Below, in pieces: positions 48,116 to 57,529 of a stretch of DNA of 64,000 bases. The translations under genes and the position numbers were made by a program. The stretch comes from Nitrospira sp. (GTDB taxonomy: Bacteria; Nitrospirota; Nitrospiria; Nitrospirales; Nitrospiraceae). Position 1 is the stretch's first letter. Each line of letters opens with the position of its first letter. Location: NCBI GenBank assembly GCA_016715825.1, contig JADJXO010000013.1:248001-312000 (forward strand), in the 5' to 3' direction. The notes under the pieces were generated by a model. The model saw only the letters and a program-made list of their open reading frames with translations, searched no databases and was not told where the DNA came from.

Positions 48116-49198
48116 ATGACGTCCCATTCGTTACCGACCGCATCTCTAGAACCAACCCCGGCCTCAACGTCTCCTCTCGACTTTTTGGAGTATTGGAGTG
48201 CCGACTGCCGTGAGGCAACAACGTTTCGTGGCCATTCTCATGGCATCTGGGCCGTTGCGTTTTCACCGGACGGCACCACCCTCGCGAGTGGTGGGGCGGA
48301 ACGTCTCGTCCGCATGTGGGACATCGAAACCGGTCGGTTGCTGCGCTCCCTTCGGGGCCACACCCATGACATTCGCGCCATCGTCTTCACTCCGGACGGA
48401 CAGACCTTAGCGACCGCGAGTGAAGACCGCACGATCCGCCTCTGGAACGGAAAAACCGGCGAGCCGATGAAGTTGTTGTTCACCCGGTACGATCACAGTG
48501 TCTGCAGTCTTTCGCTCTCGCCGGACGGTCTCATGCTCGCGCGCGGCAGCCACAATAAAGACATCAAGATTTGGGAAGTCACCACCGGTACTGAGCTGAT
48601 GACTCTCCTCGGAAAGGATGAGTACGACCACCATTGGTCGGTCTGCGTGGCCTTTTCGCCGGATGGCATTCATCTCGCCACCGGAACCGACATCGGAAAG
48701 ATCAAAATCTGGGAAGTGCTCCCGAGCGGTGAAGAAAAGGTGCTCCACGATGGGCATTGGCGACGAGACCAGGAAGATTCCACAGAAACTCGTGGCTACT
48801 TCATCGAAGATGATGGTGGATTCCAAAAACCGATGGACTACTGGATCGGCGCGATGACCTTCACCCCCGATGCCAAGCTCTTGATTACCGGCAGCCGAGA
48901 CTCCACGATCAAGCTCTTCGAGATGCCGACCGTCGTGGAGAAAAAATCCCTCACCGGCCACAAAGGCTGGGTCCGCAGTCTCGCAGTCTCGCCGGACGGC
49001 ACCGTCTTAGTCAGTGCGAGTGATGACCAGACGATCAAGTTTTGGGATCTCTCCACCGGACGAAACTTCCGAACGCTCAAAGGCCATACCGGTGGCGTCC
49101 GTTGCATCTCCTTTTCTCCGGACGGCAAACGCCTCGCCAGCGCCTCCTGGGATCGGACGGTGAAGCTGTGGGAGGGGGGAGCGCCCTCGGGGGACTAG
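48116..49198 (+). CDS. WD40-repeat protein, seven blades
   Basis: 360 residues with seven WD units, each with GH...VAFSPDG...LASGG...IRLWD-like sequence (for example GIWAVAFSPDGTTLASGG and GVRCISFSPDGKRLASAS), a full seven-bladed propeller with no other domain. The N-terminal 40 residues are unstructured. No signal peptide. A protein-interaction platform of unknown partner. The ribosome site is weak. It is divergent from the NXR locus. Confidence 0.88.
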   Translation: MTSHSLPTASLEPTPASTSPLDFLEYWSADCREATTFRGHSHGIWAVAFSPDGTTLASGGAERLVRMWDIETGRLLRSLRGHTHDIRAIVFTPDGQTLATASEDRTIRLWNGKTGEPMKLLFTRYDHSVCSLSLSPDGLMLARGSHNKDIKIWEVTTGTELMTLLGKDEYDHHWSVCVAFSPDGIHLATGTDIGKIKIWEVLPSGEEKVLHDGHWRRDQEDSTETRGYFIEDDGGFQKPMDYWIGAMTFTPDAKLLITGSRDSTIKLFEMPTVVEKKSLTGHKGWVRSLAVSPDGTVLVSASDDQTIKFWDLSTGRNFRTLKGHTGGVRCISFSPDGKRLASASWDRTVKLWEGGAPSGD

Positions 49199-49217
49199 CG
49201 CAAGTCGGCGGGCCTTT

Positions 49218-49940
49218 TCAGTTCGTCGCGATCTCGTACACCAGCGTCACTGTTGCCTCGAACTTCAGCTCCCCGGGTGAGACCGGCACATCACCGGCAC
49301 TTCCCTCCATAGCCATACGCGCCATCGGAGCAGCGGGCCTCATCATCTGGCCACCTTCAGTTGCCGACAACACCCGCACGAGCTTCACGTGCAACGACTC
49401 ACTCAGCACGGTCGCTTTCTCACGCGCCCTGACCGCCGCCTGTTTCAATGCATTCAGTCGCACCGCTTGTTCATCGCGCAACCCCCAATGCAACCCCTGA
49501 AAGCTATTTGCGCCGGCCTTCAACACTTCTTCGATCACCGTCGCGACTCGGTCGAGGGCACGGATTTCTACCATCACCATATTGCTGATGACGTACCCGA
49601 CAATTTCCGGAGAAGCAGTCGGTGCATCGGCTTGGCGGTGAGACCCCGGTCGATAGTGCGGGGAGACCGTGTAGGAGGAGGTTTGGATGCGCTCCTTGTC
49701 GATCTGCAAGGTCCGTAGTCGATCCATCACTGTACTCATGACGGCGCTGTTCCGCTTCTGCGCCTCAGCGGGTGATTTACCGGCTGTCTCCATGCCGAAT
49801 GTCACAAACGCGGTATCCGGCTCGTGCGTCACCGTCCCGGTTTCGCTGACGGTAAGGGTCGGCATCTCAGGCTTCATTTCATCATGGGCGAATGCCATGA
49901 TCGGAAATCCCAGTAGTACCAGCAATCCAAACGCCACCAT
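49218..49940 (-). CDS. SIMPL-domain (DUF541) exported protein
   Basis: 240 residues from ATG 49940, with AAGGAGGG 6 bases upstream; the TTG at 49961 is less likely. A signal peptide (FGLLVLLGFPIMAFAHD) precedes the SIMPL domain: LTVSETGTVTHEPDTAFVTF, ERIQTSSYTVSPHY, YVISNMVMVEIRALD and LRDEQAVRLNALKQAAVRAR. Family members are periplasmic or outer-membrane associated; the E. coli relative YggE is linked to oxidative stress. It is convergent with the WD40 gene. Confidence 0.88.
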   Translation of the reverse strand: MVAFGLLVLLGFPIMAFAHDEMKPEMPTLTVSETGTVTHEPDTAFVTFGMETAGKSPAEAQKRNSAVMSTVMDRLRTLQIDKERIQTSSYTVSPHYRPGSHRQADAPTASPEIVGYVISNMVMVEIRALDRVATVIEEVLKAGANSFQGLHWGLRDEQAVRLNALKQAAVRAREKATVLSESLHVKLVRVLSATEGGQMMRPAAPMARMAMEGSAGDVPVSPGELKFEATVTLVYEIATN

Positions 49941-50107
49941 GCGCCACCCTCCTTTTTTCAACCACCCGCCGCATCTAAGAAACGCGAAGGCAGCTTATCC
50001 TTCCTTTTATCTGCAAGGCAAGAAACGTCCCGACCCGTCTGCCACTTGACGTGGCCGGCGACATGCGGCATCTTCGTTGCCACAGATCTGAATAAGGACC
50101 GACCATC

Positions 50108-50683
50108 ATGGCTATGGAATCCGTCATGCTCCCTCTCGGCACCCCGGCTCCTACGTTCGAGCTGCGCGACGTGGTGAGCGGACAGACCTATTCGCCCAGC
50201 TCATTTTCAGACAAGGCCGCACTTCTGATCATGTTTATCTGCCGACACTGTCCGTACGTGGTGCATGTGGAGCAGGAGTTGGCAAAGATTGGGCGAGACT
50301 ATCTGAACACAGGCTTGGGGATTCTCGCGATCAGCAGCAATGACCCGATCGGCTATCCCGATGATGCGCCGCCAAAGTTGAAAGACATGGCCCAACGTCT
50401 GGGATTCACCTTTCCCCTCTGTCACGATGAGACACAGGACGTTGCGAAAGCCTATCGCGCCGCTTGCACACCGGACTTTTATCTCTTCGATCGTGGCCGT
50501 CGGCTCGCGTACCACGGGCAACTGGACGACAGTCGCCCCAGCAATGGTAAACCGGTCACCGGTCGCGATCTTCGCGCCGCCATCCAGGCAGTGCTCACGG
50601 GTAAGGCAGTCGATGGCGCTCAGCGACCGAGCATCGGCTGCAGTATCAAGTGGAAGCCGGGTCATGCTCCGTCTTATGCATGA
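50108..50683 (+). CDS. AhpC/TSA-type thioredoxin-fold protein
   Basis: 191 residues, no signal peptide. Thioredoxin fold: LGTPAPTFELRDVVSGQTY, IMFICRHCPYVVHVEQELAK (active-site CRHC, about 46-49), GILAISSNDP, CHDETQDVAKAYRAACTPDFYLF and a terminal IGCSIKWK. The CXXC in a RHCPYV context is typical of the TlpA/redoxin-like thioredoxin family. It likely reduces disulfides or peroxides in the cytoplasm. It is the last gene before the cassette array. Confidence 0.87.
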   Translation: MAMESVMLPLGTPAPTFELRDVVSGQTYSPSSFSDKAALLIMFICRHCPYVVHVEQELAKIGRDYLNTGLGILAISSNDPIGYPDDAPPKLKDMAQRLGFTFPLCHDETQDVAKAYRAACTPDFYLFDRGRRLAYHGQLDDSRPSNGKPVTGRDLRAAIQAVLTGKAVDGAQRPSIGCSIKWKPGHAPSYA

Positions 50684-51480
50684 GAGGGTATTGAAGAACT
50701 CTCCTCCGCATCATTCTCACATTCTGCAAATCCGTTCCGCTCGCAACGCCTAGAACAGATCCATCCACCCGGCATCACAACGGTCAGACACTACGACCGG
50801 CCCATGAGCGCTTAAGGAATCGAAGAATTCCGGACGGTTGCCAAAAATTCTGCGTTCAGGATGGGAATGGCATGGGAATTTTCATTCCACATCTTCTGTG
50901 GATAACCATGTGCGTAAGTGCTTAAATTCCATAAAAGCCGGTGCGTATGGCGTGTATATTTATCAAAATGCCTATTTTTTAATCATCCGCTCCATCGCAA
51001 TAGCACCACAACTAATAGTGGTAGGCGTCTACGTTCTTTGCTTTCTTGCATATTCCTAGAAATAGAGCTTGACACAATTCAGACGAACCACACGAAATTC
51101 ATGCCCTCCACTATTAATCCAATGGTTATCCACAGGCTCAACAGATTTCTGGGGATTGGAACTCTCTGCGACAGGAGCGACGTTTCATATCTGTCAAGGG
51201 GCAGGAGGACGAAAAGATACTTCAATCGAGCAAAAAAAGAGACCTAGGAACCAATTTCCCAAAGCCAGAGCCAAATGGCCGGCGTGATACTCAATTGGGA
51301 ATCGCCACATAAGATCCACTGTACCCATTCACACTGTGACTACGCTGACTACCCAATGTTGTGATCGCCCGATTCTTTCCGCCGTCGCTCGAGCAGCACA
51401 TCGACAATGGGGAGGTCTTGAGAACGGTATTACCCATTGAAAACGCCGACATGATCGGAAAGATGCTGTTGGAAGAGCGA
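50684..51480. other. Gene-poor entry to cassette array
   Basis: About 800 bases with no supported gene. Part (50930-51280) is AT-richer than the surroundings. No integrase and no attI-type site were recognised here, although an integron array transcribed on the plus strand would have intI on this side. Confidence 0.45.
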
Positions 51481-51700
51481 CCGGCAGGTCTCGACCCAAT
51501 GCAGAAGTACACGACCGACGGCTATCAGATGGGTGGGCTGCGATGATCCGCCTAAGAACCCGTGATATATGGTCCCACTGCCGTAACTCATTGAAACGAC
51601 AACGGCCATGGCGTATTCTTCACGAACAGTAATAGCGTGTTATGTGAACACAAATTGGCAGATCCGGTTCGGATGCGGATCGGCCTAAACATAGTTAGGC
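51481..51700 (+). repeat. Interleaved noncoding module, copy 1 (right part)
   Basis: Shares with the copy at 57221-57510 the strings TCGACCCAA..CAGAAGTAC, GATCCGC.TAAGAAC, GCCGTAACTCATTG and the end CGGCCTAAACAT.GTTAG. The last 42 bases hold two small perfect palindromes: GATCCG/CGGATC and GCCTAA/TTAGGC. It ends at GTTAGGC (51694-51700), which matches the integron core GTTRRRY, 14 bases before the next ORF. Confidence 0.65.
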
Positions 51701-51713
51701 TGCTCCAGTTCAC

Positions 51714-52118
51714 ATGATCGACTTAGTCGCAGCGAATCATACAAATCGAGAACTCGAGCTAATGCTTGAGGGGCGCAAACCGCTCGCCATGTTTTATGCC
51801 GAGCTTGCCGAACTGCCGGACGAAGAGCTGATTCCAGAAGAGCGATTTGCCCCCTATGTTTCGAAAGGGCAATTCATTCGTGGAGAGACAACCGTTTCCG
51901 GTTCATTTAGTGAAAAGCTGGGACGCAAAACACAGATTAGGTTTGTGTTTTTTGCGTTGCGAGAGGAAGCGTGGCGCGTTGCTGCAATGAAGCTTCTCAA
52001 GGAACAACACCACAAGACTAATGCGTGGAATGAAACCTGCGAACGTGCTGAGTGCGTACTGCTAGGGTATACCGATGAAGAGACAGACGCTTGGTGTAAG
52101 AAGGCGTTCGCTAAATAA
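51714..52118 (+). CDS. Cassette ORF, unknown protein
   Basis: 134 residues, no signal peptide, acidic, mixed alpha/beta. Motifs such as GRKPLAMFYAELAELPDEEL and IRGETTVSGSFSEKLGRKTQ belong to no family I can name. It starts 14 bases after a GTTAGGC core and ends just before a half attC-like site (GCCTAAC at 52122), which is cassette architecture. No clear Shine-Dalgarno, also common in cassettes. Confidence 0.7.
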   Translation: MIDLVAANHTNRELELMLEGRKPLAMFYAELAELPDEELIPEERFAPYVSKGQFIRGETTVSGSFSEKLGRKTQIRFVFFALREEAWRVAAMKLLKEQHHKTNAWNETCERAECVLLGYTDEETDAWCKKAFAK

Positions 52119-52691
52119 GCAGCCTAACCTCTCGATTCAGCCGAACTTCCGCACAGTGGCCGATAGCGGGCATCCAAGACGGTCGATCTTGCCATTCCTC
52201 AATCGAAACTTTCGCCCAATCCGACGCCGAACGTCAGGTCGAGTTTGAGCTATACCGGGAATAGGGGTCAGAGAACAGTTCAGAGAATGAAAGGAATTGG
52301 ACCTGGTGATTCGTTCTAGACGGTAGGTGGATCAATATCTGAAAGGCGGTTTGCTCGTAGGCACAGGAAGCCGCGAGACATGGTCCCGTCCTTACGATTC
52401 ATTGAGGGTACGGCGTGCCCCATTGTTCACGAGCCGCGTTCAGAAAATCGACTCTGTCCCCAAGATAATTTCTCGTGACACCGCTTGCCTATCCAGGTCT
52501 TGTGCCACGAAAGCCGGGAGGTCTTCACGAACCCAGATCATTTTCGTATTGCTTTCGTCGTGAGACCGTCAGTATGTTATTCATAAGTGGCCAGGGAACC
52601 CAACGTGCCTGCGACCTTGAGCCTGGCGCTGTTTCTACCCTGTCGCAGATAAGACAATCTCATCACAACCCATTTCAGTTGAAAGGAGACC
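52119..52691. other. Half attC-like site fused to degenerate module copy
   Basis: GCCTAAC (52122-52128) and CTCTCGATTCAGCCG look like the left arm of an attC, but the right arm is missing: the sequence passes into CCGAACTTCCG...TGGCCGAT, internal to the interleaved module. A degenerate right part of the module follows (GAGACATGGTCCCG near 52377, GATTCATTGAGG near 52399). No gene. Confidence 0.5.
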
Positions 52692-52931
52692 ATGATGAAA
52701 AGCAAAGCGATTTTCTATCACGCAGGATGCCCCGTGTGCGTGGCAGCCGAGCAGAGCGTGGCCAACGCTCTGGATCCGTCGAAATATGAGGTGGAACACG
52801 TCCATCTCGGCACGAGCAAGGCGCGGGTGACTGAGGCGGAAGCAGCCGGAGTCAAGTCAGTACCGGCTCTGGTGATGAATGGCGCCGCGTTTCACATTAA
52901 CTTCGGTGCCGGTATTGAAGCGTTAAAGTAG
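52692..52931 (+). CDS. Small glutaredoxin/thioredoxin-like protein
   Basis: 79 residues with thioredoxin-fold start AIFYHAGCPVCVAAEQSV (CPVC active site, about residues 13-16) and the cis-Pro region GVKSVPALVMNGAAFHI. It probably acts on disulfides in the cytoplasm. AAGGAG is 3 bases before the first ATG and 6 before the second (52695); either may be used. A strong terminator follows, rare for an integron cassette. Confidence 0.82.
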   Translation: MMKSKAIFYHAGCPVCVAAEQSVANALDPSKYEVEHVHLGTSKARVTEAEAAGVKSVPALVMNGAAFHINFGAGIEALK

Positions 52932-52964
52932 CCGATTCAGTCTACTGATTGCATCATGATCAGG

Positions 52965-52996
52965 GGGGCGTGCCGAACGGCACGCCCCATTTTTTT
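52965..52996 (+). terminator. Rho-independent terminator
   Basis: A perfect 10-bp stem GGGGCGTGCC / GGCACGCCCC with loop GAAC, followed by CATTTTTTTG. It lies 33 bases past the stop of the glutaredoxin-like gene. Confidence 0.9.
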
Positions 52997-53899
52997 GAGG
53001 CCGACACGGCGTCGTGCCTGTCGGCGAAGCGCGAGCGCTAGGACAGGCTTCACACCTGACAACATCACCCTGGGCGCAATGGGCGCAGGAGTGAAGGGAT
53101 ATAAAGTTATCGAGAAGCCTAGCCTTGTTCAGGCAGATGCTATCGGAGGCACCGGCAGCTATCGACCCAAAGCAGAAGCATCTGACCGACCACTACAGTA
53201 TGGTCCAATCGAATAACGGTATCGAAACCAACGTAACACTCCCATCGAGACCGAACCATACATCTGTTATCGATTGCTCACTGGCTACCGCTCATCCTCG
53301 AGCATCTACCCTGTGTAATGGGTAACTGGAATATATTCATCGCATCCTTCCTCCTAAATCCCATCGCCTGAGCTCATCACGACGATAGAAGTCTGAAATC
53401 GGTGGCAACAGTGGTGATATGGCTACGCCTCCCCCGGATTACGGATGGGCCACCTTCTGAAACGATCATTCCAAATGAAGTCAGCATCCCGAACACACAT
53501 CTTTGGAGCGTTCGAGTGAATCAGATTTGATTCACCCTACGTATCGCTTTCGATACAGGCGACTGTGATCAGAAGATGGACTGATAGATAGCTACTTGCT
53601 CGCTCGGCAATACGTCCAACGCTGAAATTGCAGGAGATTGAGGATGACATCCGATGTGTCAACAGTCCCATTGCATGCTGGCATCTAGCTTGCGATAGAC
53701 CAATGCAGCATCGCACAAGCGCAAGCTCTAGCAGGTGAACACGTCCTGGTGATCTCTGGGTCATGGAAAGGAGTTTGCGGGAGGACGATCCGCATGCGAG
53801 GTAGTGCGGAGAACCCAAGCACTGCAATGGGCTAAAGTGGCTGAGTTTGTCGGGTGTACTTCTGGAGAACCGACAACGGGTTATACGCGCAGAAAATGG
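52997..53899. other. Noncoding stretch with partial module copy
   Basis: About 900 bases without a supported gene. At 53151-53215 the module core recurs (CGACCCAAAGCAGAAG, then GACCGACCACTA). The remainder (53230-53890) has only short unsupported frames and reads as decayed cassette material. Confidence 0.45.
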
Positions 53900-53940
53900 C
53901 AGATCCGGCTCGTATGCGGACGGCCTAAACAGTGTTAGTC
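53900..53940 (+). repeat. Module right end, copy before haloperoxidase
   Basis: CAGATCCGGCTCGTATGCGG followed by ACGGCCTAAACAGTGTTAGTC, the same 42-base end as at 51659-51700 and 57469-57510. It ends in GTTAGTC, a near match to the GTTRRRY core. Confidence 0.65.
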
Positions 53941-54062
53941 ATCAAGGGCGAGAATGGAAGGTGCCAGCGTAGGGGCAGTTGTGTTTTTTGTCGCACCAGC
54001 AGAAAGACGTAGCAAGCAACACAGGTTGGAGTTTGGCCATCAATGCAAATAGGAGAAGAACC

Positions 54063-55727
54063 ATGGCAGTTTTCACAGTCGATCCGAATCGTTTTCAGGC
54101 GGCAGGTAGCACGCAAGAGAACGCTGAGAAGCATAGGCGCTCAGTGTCAAATCAGGTGGTGGCAAATGTTCGGCCGCCACAGCCAGACAACGGAGATTTC
54201 GCGCAGGCGGACAAGCGGGGCAGCTTCAGTAAGGGCTTGAAGCATGACCCAGCTACAGGGTTGGTCGATCCGGCCGCGTTCACGGAGTTCGCGAATGCAC
54301 TCTCCAGCAATCGTCTGGCGGTGTTTGCCGCCATCGAGGCCATGAATAATGTTCATCTCGGCTTCGGCGCCAATACGCGCAAATGGGTCAATCCGGTCGC
54401 GGGCCGCGCATTTGCGGTGGTCGGCGGTGATCCTCAGCAGTTCGCCATGCCTGCCGCGCCAGCGTTCGGCAGCGACGAGCTGACGTTCGAGATGGCTGAG
54501 AACTACTGGATGGCTGCGCTTCGCGATGTCCCCTTCGGCGAATATGGGTCAAGTCCAATCGCACAGCAGGCTGCGCTTGAGCTCACACAGATGCGTAACG
54601 CTGCCGTCGCCGAGCGAGCAGCGAATGGCAAGCCCGCCGAAGAACTGGCGCCGACTGCGGCCGGCGCAATCACACCTGAACTGTTGTTTCGTGGGTTGAC
54701 ACCTGGCGACCGCGTTGGCCCGTACCTATCTCAGTTTCTGATTCATCCAGTGCCCTTCGGCGTGCAGGGGTTCCACCAGCGCAACAAGACCCTGCGAGCC
54801 GGTCAGGACTTCATGACCGTCTGGAATGAGTGGCACGCTGTACAGAACGGGGCGAAGCGCGATTTCGTGCCCAGCCATTTCGACGATGAGTTGCATTACG
54901 TGCGCAATGGTCGCGATCTGTCGCAATGGGTGCACATCGACGTGCTGTTTCAGGGCTACTTCAATGCGTGCCTGATGTTGCTTCAGGGTGCTGGCGCTGC
55001 CTCCTCGGTGGGGGGAGCCATTGGCGCCGGGCCGTCCATGGTCAACCCATACCACCCTAGTGGGTTGAAGCAGGAGGGGTTCGGTACGCTCGGCGCCCCG
55101 GGCCACATCGGCATGATGTGCGAAGTAGCGGCGCTGGCACTCAAGGCCGTATGGTTCCAGAAATGGTACGTGCATCTGCGTCTGCGCCCTGAGGTTTACG
55201 CCGGACGCATCGATGTGGAGCGCCGTATGTCCGGCACCTTCAATCTTCCCGCGAGCCTGATGAACTCAATCGCTGTGCAAGGCAACTTGTTGCGTTATGG
55301 CTCGGCGCTGCTGCCTATGGCATTTCCAGAGGGTTCGCCGATGCACCCCGCCTACGGCGCGGGCCATGCCACGGTGGCCGGCGCTTGCGTAACCATCTTA
55401 AAGGCACTCTTCGATGTAAGCAGCGCATTCCCGAACCCGGTGGACATGACGGTGGACAAGACCGGTCATGAGACCCTCATGGCCTATACCGGGGGGGCGC
55501 TGACGATCGAAGGCGAATTGAACAAACTCGCCTCGAATATCGCAATCGGACGTAACATCGCTGGCGTGCACTGGCGATCCGACGGGACCTACTCGCTGCA
55601 GCTCGGCGAGCAGGTGGCCATCAAGCTGCTCGAAGCCTATGCGCGCAGCTATGCAGAACTGTCACCCGGCACCTTAGCATTCCGGTTCACCAAGTTTGAT
55701 GGAACCCAACAGGACGTCAATGCGTAA
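54063..55727 (+). CDS. Vanadium-dependent haloperoxidase-like (PAP2 superfamily)
   Basis: 554 residues from ATG 54063 (AGGAGAAGAACC upstream). Vanadate-binding motifs fit: KWYVHLRLRPEVYAGR, MHPAYGAGHATVAGAC (GH of the PSGH-type motif) and ASNIAIGRNIAGVHWRSD (catalytic His with Arg before it). Length and layout resemble algal bromoperoxidases (about 600). It would oxidise halides with peroxide; no Sec signal is seen. It lies between a GTTAGTC core and an attC-like site, as a cassette. Its GC content is higher than that of the last cassettes. Confidence 0.85.
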   Translation: MAVFTVDPNRFQAAGSTQENAEKHRRSVSNQVVANVRPPQPDNGDFAQADKRGSFSKGLKHDPATGLVDPAAFTEFANALSSNRLAVFAAIEAMNNVHLGFGANTRKWVNPVAGRAFAVVGGDPQQFAMPAAPAFGSDELTFEMAENYWMAALRDVPFGEYGSSPIAQQAALELTQMRNAAVAERAANGKPAEELAPTAAGAITPELLFRGLTPGDRVGPYLSQFLIHPVPFGVQGFHQRNKTLRAGQDFMTVWNEWHAVQNGAKRDFVPSHFDDELHYVRNGRDLSQWVHIDVLFQGYFNACLMLLQGAGAASSVGGAIGAGPSMVNPYHPSGLKQEGFGTLGAPGHIGMMCEVAALALKAVWFQKWYVHLRLRPEVYAGRIDVERRMSGTFNLPASLMNSIAVQGNLLRYGSALLPMAFPEGSPMHPAYGAGHATVAGACVTILKALFDVSSAFPNPVDMTVDKTGHETLMAYTGGALTIEGELNKLASNIAIGRNIAGVHWRSDGTYSLQLGEQVAIKLLEAYARSYAELSPGTLAFRFTKFDGTQQDVNA

Positions 55728-55741
55728 CCACAAGACTTGAT

Positions 55742-55802
55742 GGCTAACAACAGCATGCAGCGGATGGCGCTGCGCGCCGCCGCCGCATGCTGAGCGTTAA
55801 TG
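55742..55802 (+). repeat. attC-like site after haloperoxidase gene
   Basis: Left core GGCTAAC (55742-55748), left arm ACAGCATGCAGCGG, loop region, right arm CCGCATGCTGAGC and right core GTTAATG (55796-55802). The arms CAGCATGC and GCATGCTG pair exactly. The right core departs from GTTRRRY in its last bases. Confidence 0.7.
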
Positions 55803-56052
55803 CAACAGAGCTGAGGACCGCTTGATAGCGGAGCGATCTCGGTGCCGAACTTCTACGCTTGGCCGTTCTTCGACCATCGGTCTCCGACCCAAAGCGGAAG
55901 TACAGGGCGTCATGTGCCCTCATCTGATCGAATATTCCGTTATCCCAGCTTCTCCCCAATCCGCTGCAGCTGCCGGTCTCACTGTCTTCAGTGACATCCG
56001 GCATTGATAGGGCAGGCATGGGCGGAGGTTCGAGCAGACCCAAGTGTAGGGG
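55803..56052 (+). repeat. Interleaved module, copy after haloperoxidase
   Basis: Begins CAACAGAGCTGAGGACCGC right after the attC-like site, then CGATCTCGGTGCCGAACTTC and CGACCCAAAGCGGAAGTAC as in the copy at 57221. The right part has diverged. It ends near GGGGTTAGGAC, where the next ORF ends on the minus strand. Confidence 0.6.
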
Positions 56053-56724
56053 TTAGGACAGGCCTTGTTCGACCAACTCATTCTCGATCGTGACGCCCGT
56101 TCGTTCTATCAGCCGCGTGAGTAATGTGAAATGGGCACGGGAGTCAGTCGCCACGGCCAGCTGTTCAGCCGTCGCCAGTTGTAGTGTGTACACCAGTGAG
56201 GCGGAGGTCTTCAGGAGGGCAAGGCCATAGTCGAAGAGATCCGCTTCTCTGCCGATGAGCCGTCGCCGGCTGAGCTGCCGGATCCCGGCCACCGTAAAGG
56301 GAGTCGTCTCGAACGACACATCCTTCAGACGAACCATCAAGGGCTGCTCGGCATGGCCATCGTTGTGACGCCCAGTGATGTCTGTGCCGTCGAACAGACC
56401 GCGTTGGAATCGGCGATTCTCCACCAGCGCGCGATGAAAGAGCCCACGCCACGTTGAATCAGTGAGATCACGATCCACAGCGATGCAGGTGTCCGGCGTG
56501 AGCGGTCCGCTGACGTTGTACCCCTGCACCAGTCGTTTGCTGGCCAGGAGGTCGGGGAAGGCATCGCCCATCCGTTCGGGAAAGGCCGTGGTCCCGCAGA
56601 ACGGACTGACTTGTATGGCCATATAGTCCCGGAAATGCACCTGCTGATACCGCTCCAGCAGCCACTGCACGGTGCGCTCGTGGCACAGATGGAACGGATA
56701 AAATATGACGCCGGATCGTGTCAT
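56053..56724 (-). CDS. Cassette ORF, unknown protein (minus strand)
   Basis: 223 residues, no signal or membrane helix. Phrases such as FYPFHLCHERTVQWLLERYQ and VSPFCGTTAFPERMGDAFPD look like a well-folded soluble protein, but no family is recognised. It reads opposite to most cassettes. It is 9 bases behind the small ORF at 56734 and likely co-expressed with it. Confidence 0.6.
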   Translation of the reverse strand: MTRSGVIFYPFHLCHERTVQWLLERYQQVHFRDYMAIQVSPFCGTTAFPERMGDAFPDLLASKRLVQGYNVSGPLTPDTCIAVDRDLTDSTWRGLFHRALVENRRFQRGLFDGTDITGRHNDGHAEQPLMVRLKDVSFETTPFTVAGIRQLSRRRLIGREADLFDYGLALLKTSASLVYTLQLATAEQLAVATDSRAHFTLLTRLIERTGVTIENELVEQGLS

Positions 56725-56733
56725 GTCAGTGAT

Positions 56734-56931
56734 TCAGCATAGCTGCTTTGCAACCGTATCGGCAAGCTGTCGTCCCAGGGGCAATGGAACGGACGCGGTT
56801 ATCTTGCGCCACAGCGATTCTAACCGTTTGAACATACTGCGCTGACGATCTCTGGAGACAAACCGTACGTTGCGTAGCGAAGCATGCTCAGTGACGGACT
56901 GATAGCCCGTGGGCACGTTGGCATGCGTCAT
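56734..56931 (-). CDS. Small unknown protein upstream of 56053 gene
   Basis: 65 residues, basic, no signal. No clear ribosome site before the ATG. A short helical end (FKRLESLWRKITASV) is visible. Support comes mainly from its tight spacing with the next gene. It may be a partner of the 223-residue protein or a leader peptide. Confidence 0.4.
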   Translation of the reverse strand: MTHANVPTGYQSVTEHASLRNVRFVSRDRQRSMFKRLESLWRKITASVPLPLGRQLADTVAKQLC

Positions 56932-57220
56932 GATTGTTGGGTGGGTTCAGCATGTCCGGCGCCGTTCGTTCCTGATCACCATTGAACATCTGGCGGTGTC
57001 TCGCATCGTCCGTTCCATTGCCCCTCGGCGGAAGGACTCCTCTATGCTGAGGCAAACATGAACGCGGCAGGATCACAGGTTGATGTGGCAGGCACGACGC
57101 CGATGCTATTCAGCGCTGAGGCTGACATCTGAGAGGCATGGTTCCAGATCTGGTCACTAGGAGGAGAGGCGTGTGGCGGGATATGACCGCTTCCGTTCTA
57201 TTGGCCCAGTTATGGCGAAC

Positions 57221-57510
57221 GTTCATGTGACAGGGCTGGGGACCGCTTTACGTCGGTGCGATCTTGGCACCGAACTTCCGTTTCTGGCCGATGTCAGTCC
57301 TCGACCCAAAGCAGAAGTACTGGATTGACCGCTACCAGAAGGGGGTCTTACGCCGATCCGCATAAGAACTCGTGATACATGGTCGATGGGCCGTAACTCA
57401 TTGCACCACCATCGATGATGGGATACTGTTTACGATCATTGAAGGTGTGTGACACGGATAGAACATGACAGATCCGGTTCTTATAGGGATCGGCCTAAAC
57501 ATTGTTAGAC
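57221..57510 (+). repeat. Interleaved noncoding module, most complete copy
   Basis: About 290 bases from GTTCATG to GTTAGAC. Ordered blocks: ACAGGGCTGGGGACCGCTTT, CACCGAACTTCCG, TGGCCGATGTCAGTCCTCGA, CCCAAAGCAGAAGTAC, GACCGCTACCAGAAGG, CCGATCCGCATAAGAACTCG, TGATACATGGT, GCCGTAACTCATTG, CAGATCCGGTTC and CGGCCTAAACATTG. The final GTTAGAC (57504-57510) fits the core consensus GTTRRRY fully. No ORF runs through it. Confidence 0.7.
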
Positions 57511-57529
57511 CTTCGACGAGCGATGCTCC

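Noticed and set aside
48407..48961. 184-codon antisense ORF in the WD40 gene
   Set aside because: Shadow of the repeated WD40 codons on the opposite strand.
51361..51546. 61-codon ORF at the array entry
   Set aside because: Its second half is module sequence and it lacks a ribosome site; chance frame.
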